64,000 bases of DNA, from positions 952,301 through 1,016,300 of the forward strand of contig MU001494.1 of the NCBI GenBank assembly GCA_010093485.1. Reading direction: 5' to 3'. Below the pieces are notes generated by a model. It ran no database searches. It was not told the origin of the DNA and saw only the letters and a list, made by a program, of their open reading frames with translations. Shown in pieces: positions 56,961 to 64,000 of this stretch. Origin of the DNA: Karstenula rhodostoma CBS 690.94. Lineage: Eukaryota > Ascomycota > Dothideomycetes > Pleosporales > Didymosphaeriaceae. The position numbers were made by a program, and so were the translations under genes. Numbering within the stretch: the stretch's first letter is position 1; every line of letters starts with the position of its first letter.

Positions 56961-57307
56961 GGGGCCTCGGGTAGACTTGCTGCACCGTCTACCACCTGCG
57001 ATGGCTGCTGGTACTCATTTTCTGGGCGGATGTCTGAGTTACGAATTGACACCTTCACATAATTTAGACAAGCCGTAATCGCAACAATCATGCAGTCTAT
57101 CGAAAACAAGGATACATGCCTAATCTTTTTTTTTCAGCGCCGCCCATGCAAATCACTAAACTCGCCTACCATGCGATACCCTGAGCCATGTACGTCTACC
57201 GTTGGCACGTGTATGATTGCATCGCGGGGTCGTATCGTTTCCTCGTGCCCTCTCCTTACAATCCAAGTCGTAATTTTGCATCACGTGCGTTGCCACGATG
57301 GCGGCGG
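56961..57307. other. Convergent 3' region
   Basis: About 350 bp between convergent stops; presumed terminators, nothing else seen. Confidence 0.5.
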
Positions 57308-60300
57308 TTACGCGAAGTAACTCTTCCACAACACGCCCTCCAAGTCTTCCAGCTGTTCCTGTTCGAAAGCCTGTGCACATGTGTCATTAAAGTCCGAGAG
57401 AAAAGGTTTGAGGGAGGGGTGAAGCTTACCTTAACGTCCACATGCCAAGTATCCTGCCTTGTCTTCTTGAAGTCGGCCAATATGCTCTTCACGCTTTTGC
57501 CTACCATGCCCGGATCGGCCGCCGCCTTCCGTGCCAGACTGGCAAGCACATCTGTGTACCAGGCTGGGGGTGGACTCGTGTACGGGAACGCCTGGATCAG
57601 CGCGCCCAGTCCTAGCACGGCCGCATGTCTTGTCAGGACCAACTTGCTCTGCTCGGCTGTCGGTGTGCCCGGCAGCTTGCGCCTGGGCAGTGGATTTTTG
57701 GTCAAGGTGGTGGTGAACTGCTCCTTAAGCTTCACGACCATGCGGTCACGCAGCGCTACGGGCGAGCAACGTATCATACCGGAGAGCGTGGTGGCAGCGC
57801 CCATGCGGACTTCGAGCTGTGCATCTTGCAGCATCGCAGAGACGCATTCGTACATGGCGAGTTGCTGCTGCTCGCTCATCAGGAAGATGCGGCGGAAATA
57901 GATGACCTGGATGTTGATGAGGATGCGGAGACGTTGGTGCCAGCTGGTTGCCGTGCGGCCGATACGGATAAGAGCTGCGATGAACTCTGCATCTTCGCCC
58001 TGGCGATGCGGTATATTGGGCAGGTGACGGAAGACGTGGTAGGCGAGCGATTGGAGCTCGGGGTCTTCTTTGATGTCCATCATGTGGAGCAGCTGCTCGG
58101 TGAAAACGTTGGGGAAGAATTGGACGAGCTGTGTGCACTCGTGGGATGAGAGGGTGGAGTCGAGCCAGAGGAGGACTGTCTTGCCGCCGTTCGTATATGG
58201 TGATGGCGTTTGCTGACCTGCGGGACGCTCGCCCCGCCACACTTCCAGGCGCTCGAAGACTTCTGTGATCATCTTAGAAAACTCAGGTGTCGGCTCGTAT
58301 GGCCGGACACCGATGGACGAGGCTTCTTTCTGCGCCTTGATGAGCGCAGCAACATTACTGTAGGATTCGTAATACCGCGTTCGATAAATGGCGGCGATCG
58401 TTTGGCCCATGGCTTCACGCACGCCCTTGTAGGGATGATCGAGATGCTGCATGAAGTTCTCCAAGATGGGCTTCTCGAGACGGAAATGCCAACCAGCGTC
58501 AGTGATACACTGTTGGAGCAGGTAAATCTTGGAGCTCTCCTTGAAGGCCGCGTTTGAATCCATGTCCAGGCGAAAGCTTGACAACCAATCTACAAGGGGC
58601 CATCCTCGCCTGGGATCTTTGGCCTGAAGCACAACATGCAAGAAGGTAGTCCAATAACCTGAGTTATCCGGGTTCAGGCCGTCATCAAATATGCCACGAA
58701 TGATTGGGAAGACATACTCCCAGGTTTCTTGTCGATGTTTAGGCTGGAGGTCAGGTGCACACGTGAGCAAAGCGCCCATGATCTCGGATGTGGCACGGTG
58801 CTGGTGCTTGTCGCTACCATCACCGTAAACGGCTTGAGTGAGATCCTTGATGTCTTCGAAGGTCGTCGATGTTAGGCCCGCAAAGACTAAGTCGAAAGCA
58901 TGCGTTAGCAGCATAGCGCTGGACATCCGGAAACGATCAGCGCCTGCGTCACGCGGTTCTTGCTTCATGAAAGCAAAGTAGTTTGAAAACCACGAGCGAT
59001 CAAGAATAGCGGCAAGCTTCTTCCGAACATGCGTTTCCACTTCATCATAATCCATTTCCGGAGGATTGGGTAGGAAGGCAGGCATCGTCTTTGTCCACAC
59101 TAACCAACCAGGGTAGTCGGCATCGACATAGTATTTAGCGTCCGCCTTGGTGAACATGCTCAAGTACTCTTCCGTCCATGTAGGGTCATCGGCTTTCGTA
59201 GATACCGAGATCTTGTCAGGTACCTCCTCTTCCATGAGTAGATATTTCTCGTAGCTGTGGTCGGCAAGGGCACGAGTCTGGATGACGCCAAATAACCCTA
59301 CCAACGCACCAGCGTACAGACCACGAAGGCTAGGGTGCTGGTCTATGGCGCCATTGGCTACGAGCGTAATCATCTCATCGGACGCTATCGTATCGAACCG
59401 CATGGTGAGATTGACGATGATGGCCGCGGTTCTGCTGACCTTTTTCCAATGGGAGGTTTTCGTCATGTCGATGAGCTCCTTGGAGAGGTTTGCCTTCTTG
59501 CCTTCGATCCGTGCTCGCTTCTTCTTGATGAAGTCTCGCCGCTTCACAACCTTTTGCTGCACCGTGCTATCTTCGCTCGGGTCGATGACAAAAGCGATGG
59601 CTTCAACAACCGCTTTGTCAAGAATCACCATGCGCTCCATTGCCTTGCCCATGTCCATGACTTGGAACGTCGCATTTGCTGCAAGCTTCTGAACAGAGGG
59701 CTTGTCGGCACCAGTAACTTCGATGAAGGCTTTGATGAGAGTAGGCGTGAACCGCCAATCGCGACTGATCGTCTTCGCCAGGCTACCGAACAGAAGGGTG
59801 AACATTGCACCCTTGATACGAGGATAATCATTCTCACCGACAGCCTTCACCAAGGCATCGAGAAGCGGGGGTATGATGAGAGGCTTCGCGCCCAACACGC
59901 ATTTGATGGCGGATTCGCTAGCAGTCTGCGCGGTGCGGCGGATGTCAGTATACAGGGATATGCTGGACTGCGCAAGGTCCAGTAGCAATGTCTTATCAAG
60001 GTCTATCTTTGGCCGAGTGCTTGCATTGTGACGTAAACGCTGGAGGTGGTAGACATAGGCGCGTCTCACGAGCAATGGTCGCGGGTACTCCTTCCTCAAC
60101 CCTTGGAACTTGAACGCGACCTCGTCAGATTCGAGGAGACGGGTTACACGCTCCAGGATATGGGCAGACCGTTCGATTCCCACGTCAATGAACCACGACC
60201 GGTAGGCGTTGTACAGTTGGTTGAAACATATAACATCATCCTCCTGCTTCTCATTCAAGAAGCAATGAACGTCGTGTAGCGTCAGGCCGACCTTATGCCG

Positions 60301-63300
60301 GAGGTCGTGAAGAAGCTCGTAGTTCTTGTCGCCACGTTTCAGAGGGTATCCTGTTTCGTATTGGAAGGTAGGCTTGACGTCCTCGTCTTCGGCCTCACCC
60401 AATCCAGCGTCGTCCTCAATGCCTTCTGTCTCCATGGCATCACTGTCTTCCTCATCATCGACCCCTTCGTGGGGCTGATCATGACGGATATTGAACAGAA
60501 CAGAGATGCCGGATATGACGAGTCGCAACAGCGTGATGTTCCGAGAGAGTTCATCCGACCAGTCCTTGCCCGTACCTTCTCGCTTGACCGGCGGCTCAGC
60601 AGAAATCAAAGCAGTCAAAGCATTGATAGAGGTAGTGACTTGAGACTCAAATAGCTTAACTGCAAAATCGATCTCCTCAGCACTAGGCTTGTGCCACTTG
60701 ATGTTCAATTGCTTTACATCTACCTGACGACCCCATGAGCTTGCTGTGAGACCATTCTCAAGCTCGTCATCTTCGTAGATGGAGTAGTCGTTGGTGTATG
60801 TGCATGTAATATTGAGGAGGAGATGATGTATGAAGTTGGAAACATGGATCGTAGCAGCACCCCGAACATTCTTCTGCATGTACTCTGCAAGTTCGAAGAG
60901 CTCGTCTTTCCACTCCATGACCGCCTCGCCAACATGGACAACACACATGCCCAAGATGCAGAGGTACCAGACAAGTCCACGATCTCGTGGAAGGACTTCG
61001 GCGCCTGTGGTTCGCGTTGAGCCAGCCCCATTATCTTCAATCTCTGTGCGGATACCAGCAAAGAGATGGGGAAGTAGCCGCTTCAGCGACTTCTCTGGGT
61101 TCACCTTGACAAAGCTGTTGCAGATGAATGATATCGCATCACGAGCCTGGTGAATAACATGGTTCGTGATGAAGTTCGCAACCTTGTCTAGGGCAATATC
61201 AAAGAGCTCGGGGGAGAGCGCTGCAAGCAGTGGCGTGAACGCGGCCGGCAGGTAGTTCGCCACGTTTTCTTCAGGCGAGCCGCTGCGTACCCTTGCAGCA
61301 TCCGGCAGGTTCTCCAAGAGAGTGAAAACCCGGCCAAGGAAGGACAACAAGAACTCGGCAAGGCCCGTGGTCGAAGACCGTAAGATCATTTGCTCCTCAT
61401 GGTCACTGAGCTCCTGATCGTAATCGATCTCGGCGAAACCTTGGGCGTTCTCTAACCGTTCCACTTGTTGCGTGATCCATTCCACAGCAAGCCCCGTGCC
61501 AACGTCGACGCCTTCCATCGGTGTCGCTGTTCCTGCAGCTGACGTTGTGCCGTTTACGCCTTTCTTTTCTTGTGTAAGGTCATGGAACGGCACCGTGTAA
61601 CATACGCCTTGGATGTAACTCAGGGTCTGCACGGTCTTGTCCAGATCGTTAGGGTCGATTCCCGGAATGGCAAGTCCTAGTAAGGTCGTAACGTGGCACC
61701 GGTAGCCCTTGGTGCGCGCCATGATCTTAGATAGCATTTGCAACGCTTTGATCGACGATATGGTACGATGTACCTCAACCAAGCCCTGCATGGCCGGATA
61801 AATGCGCTGCAACGCACCTGGCAGTACGAGGGTCGGCTCCAAGTACGCAAGACCTTGCAAGGCGCTCTGGGAGTAAAGCACAGCTCGCTCGCTCTTCGAG
61901 AAGATACCCATGAAGGTAACCTCACGCAAACACAGCACAAAACGACGCTTGAGCGCATCGTTCAACTTTCGGTCTTCGGGAACATTCATCTCTCCATTGT
62001 GTTCCCGATTCCACCGCAGGAGGAAGAAATCAGTCAAGTAGAATACAAGCTGCGCAAGCGATCGCGTCCAGTTCCCAGAGTTCGAAGGGTGGTAGAATGT
62101 CTCAATGGCTTGAATGAGACCCTCGAGCTTGCTGAAGACGGAATCCTCATGCTCCATGCACGCGGGAGAGAAAGACATGACTATGATACGCGCGATGTGG
62201 TGGGTAGAGGGATGTTTGCGCTGATCTCGGTCGAGCATAACGGCGAGGCCGGCGCCCAAGTCGACCGTGGTGCTGTATGGCGAAGTTGCTTGTCCGACGG
62301 GGATCTCGAGCAAGCGTAGAATGGACGTGAAGACGAGTGAGCACTGCTCGCTGGTGAACAGGCCATACTGCGAGAACGGGACATGGCTTGCAGGAAGCAA
62401 TTCGCGTGCCATTCGTGACATGACATCCATGAAGTGCGCATCGGCCAGCTTGGACCGATTCACTAGGGACCACAGGTGGAAATACAGAGGCAGGTACTCT
62501 TGCGGCTGCAAGTCCTCCCTGTCTTCTGGTGGTACGCTCGTCGGCATCAGCAAGTTGAGCAGGCCGATGACAACGAATGCACCTTCAGAGTACGACGTGC
62601 TGAAAAAGGGAAGAACCTCCTCCAGAATGGCGGGTATCTCTTGTGGGTCGAAATAGTACTGAGCAAAGGTGCACAGCTTTGTCAAAGTCCGAATGTTTCG
62701 CTTGATGCTCGGCGGCGAGGAGCCACCCGACTCGGAGGGGAGGACGAACGTCTTCAATTCGCGGAAAAGCGGCCGCCAGTCGAGCGTCAGGTCTTTACCG
62801 GGGCGAAGGTAGTGCTTCCGCCTGTTCATCTGTCAGCTGTGCTACTCTTCAGGGTGAGGGGAGCGACTCACTTTGTCAAAGTCATGAACATGCTTGCAAA
62901 GCGCTCCGCGACCAGATAATCCAGACCAGGAGCCAGTGCCAGCTCGTAGTATAGGTTGACCATCTTTATCCGCGTATCTCGTGGAATCTCGAATTTCAAC
63001 TGAATCCATCCACGAAGCTCGCGCGTCCAGTGCACTGCGCCCGGTGCAAAATCGCCAGCCGAGACGGCGATATACAAGTGCTTCAGACATGTGTTGAGAT
63101 TGTCGATACGCTCGTTTGCATCCTCTGCCTTGTACGGGAGGTACTCGAAGTAGGGGAAAGTGCGCGGGCGGCTGCGATTCTGCTTCTCCTCATCTGTGGC
63201 GTTCGCATCGCCGTTGGTTTGGCGCCAGTCGCCGCCCGGAGAGGTCGCGCGCGACGAGTCCACGCCCGAGGCCGTCTCGAGGGCACCCATGAGCTGTGAT

Positions 63301-63320
63301 ATCCGTTCGCTGACAGCCAT
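57308..63320 (-). CDS. BLM10: Proteasome activator Blm10 (PA200)
   Basis: Exons (minus) 63320-62872, 62821-57430, 57370-57308; 1967 residues. Blm10/PA200 caps the 20S proteasome as a HEAT-repeat dome and promotes ubiquitin-independent degradation and core-particle assembly. Family features: N-terminal PYFEYLPYKAEDANERIDNL, the exon junction TLTK / RKHYLRPGKDLTLDWRPLF, MSRMARELLPASHV, ARDAISFICNSFVKVNPEKS, then long helical repeats and near the C-terminus VLWLDSTLSSHECTQLVQFF and VQFFPNVF-like segments, MRTAATLSGMIRC-type blocks and RHAAVLGLGALIQAFPYTSP. The first intron uses an acceptor inside ATGAACAG; the nearer GACAG would give a stop. The last intron exposes the short final exon ending EGVLWKSYFA. 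The tail is the proteasome-docking position, normally HbYX (penultimate Tyr), here Y-F-A. Confidence 0.95.
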
Positions 63321-64000
63321 GGTGCCGGGCGTGTGAGGGTCCGGGAGAGGAAGGTGCTAGGCACGGCTACTCATCCAACACAGAAACTGGGTGAAATGCG
63401 GTCGTCCCCAGTGCCAATCCTCGGGCTGTGGGCAGTGTCAGTGTCAGTAGCAGAGCAGCAGAGCAGCAGTTGCGGAGGCTGCAGGCAGAGTGAGGCGGCG
63501 TGCCGACACGCGACGTGGGTCAGGGTGGTGCGGATGACGTACGGTGAAGCGTGGCAGCAGCAGCGGCTCGAGGGCGGGCGACGTGTTTGATAGTTGTTTG
63601 GAGGCGGGGAGGTCGCTTCAGCGGTTCATGTAGGTAACCGACGCGGGAATCCCCAGACAGACCTGGAGCTATGACACTCACTGGAGCCACCGTATGCGTG
63701 CCGTGGCGCTGCGCTTTACCGCACACCACTAGCACCAGACGAGCTAGAAACGCGCAGCCTTGTCGCGCCCAAACGCGACACTCACCACCACGTCGAGAAC
63801 CGAGAGATCAACTTGCTTTCCAGAGACGGGCCTGGTGGGTCTTTGGGGCTGCAGTGCGGACTTTCTCTCTTGTGCCTGGGCACCTGCGTCTGCTTTATAT
63901 CCACCCCGCCAGGCATTCACCGACGCGCACGCAACCCTCGACGCTGAGGCGACACAGGTAGGCAAAAGTGTACACGTCTTCCACGCCTGCTATGCCGTAA
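63321..64000. other. Region upstream of BLM10 to the window edge
   Basis: About 680 bp, GC-rich with CAG-type trinucleotide runs near 63450-63570. It presumably holds the BLM10 promoter. No gene is supported before the window ends. Confidence 0.5.

Overview
This 64 kb window is a piece of a filamentous ascomycete chromosome (Pezizomycotina; a Dothideomycete is my best guess, from overall character only). Genes are intron-bearing. Most introns are 46-75 nt with GT..AG ends and CTRAC- or CTAAT-like branch points. Products include Hop1, an Erg27-type reductase, Dsc2, UstYa-type and Blm10 proteins. There is no operon, bacterial or viral architecture. Exon boundaries were derived by hand from splice signals, frame continuity and family sequence.

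Layout. 1-10 kb: VPS13 N-terminus (-, runs off the left edge), an EMI1-like twin CX9C protein (+), cytosolic HSP70 (-), a DUF3429-type mitochondrial membrane protein (+) and glycerol kinase (+). 10.1-16.8 kb: a 6.7 kb block with no supportable gene and a small TA-rich patch. 16.8-22.9 kb: Erg27-like 3-ketosteroid reductase (+), a coiled-coil protein (+) and a Dsc2-like rhomboid pseudoprotease (+). 23.1-28.8 kb: a Tyr-rich tandem-repeat secreted protein (-) divergent from a UstYa-family oxidase (+), then a secreted PLC-like phosphodiesterase (-) and an unrecognised small membrane protein (+). 29-36.4 kb: a large disordered protein (-) and the meiotic axis protein Hop1 (-). 38.2-48 kb: Cdc4-like F-box/WD40 protein (+), BRAP2/Etp1-like RING/UBP-finger protein (+) and a formin-type GBD/FH3 protein without FH2 (-). 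48.5-56.9 kb: Ser/Thr-rich secreted protein (-), GPI mannosyltransferase 2 (-), ribosomal protein eL8 (+) and an ornithine cyclodeaminase-like protein (+). 57.3-63.3 kb: Blm10/PA200 proteasome activator (-). Most are housekeeping genes: lipid transfer, sterol and GPI synthesis, ubiquitin-proteasome, chaperone, translation and meiosis.

Two observations stand out. First, the third intervening sequence of HSP70 cannot be removed as one GT-AG intron without a frameshift and stop. It resolves exactly as a nested twin intron (stwintron): removing a 48-nt internal intron creates the donor of the outer intron. Second, the Tyr-rich repeat secreted protein and the UstYa-type enzyme face each other across about 1 kb, resembling a minimal dikaritin-type RiPP locus but lacking dibasic sites between the repeats.
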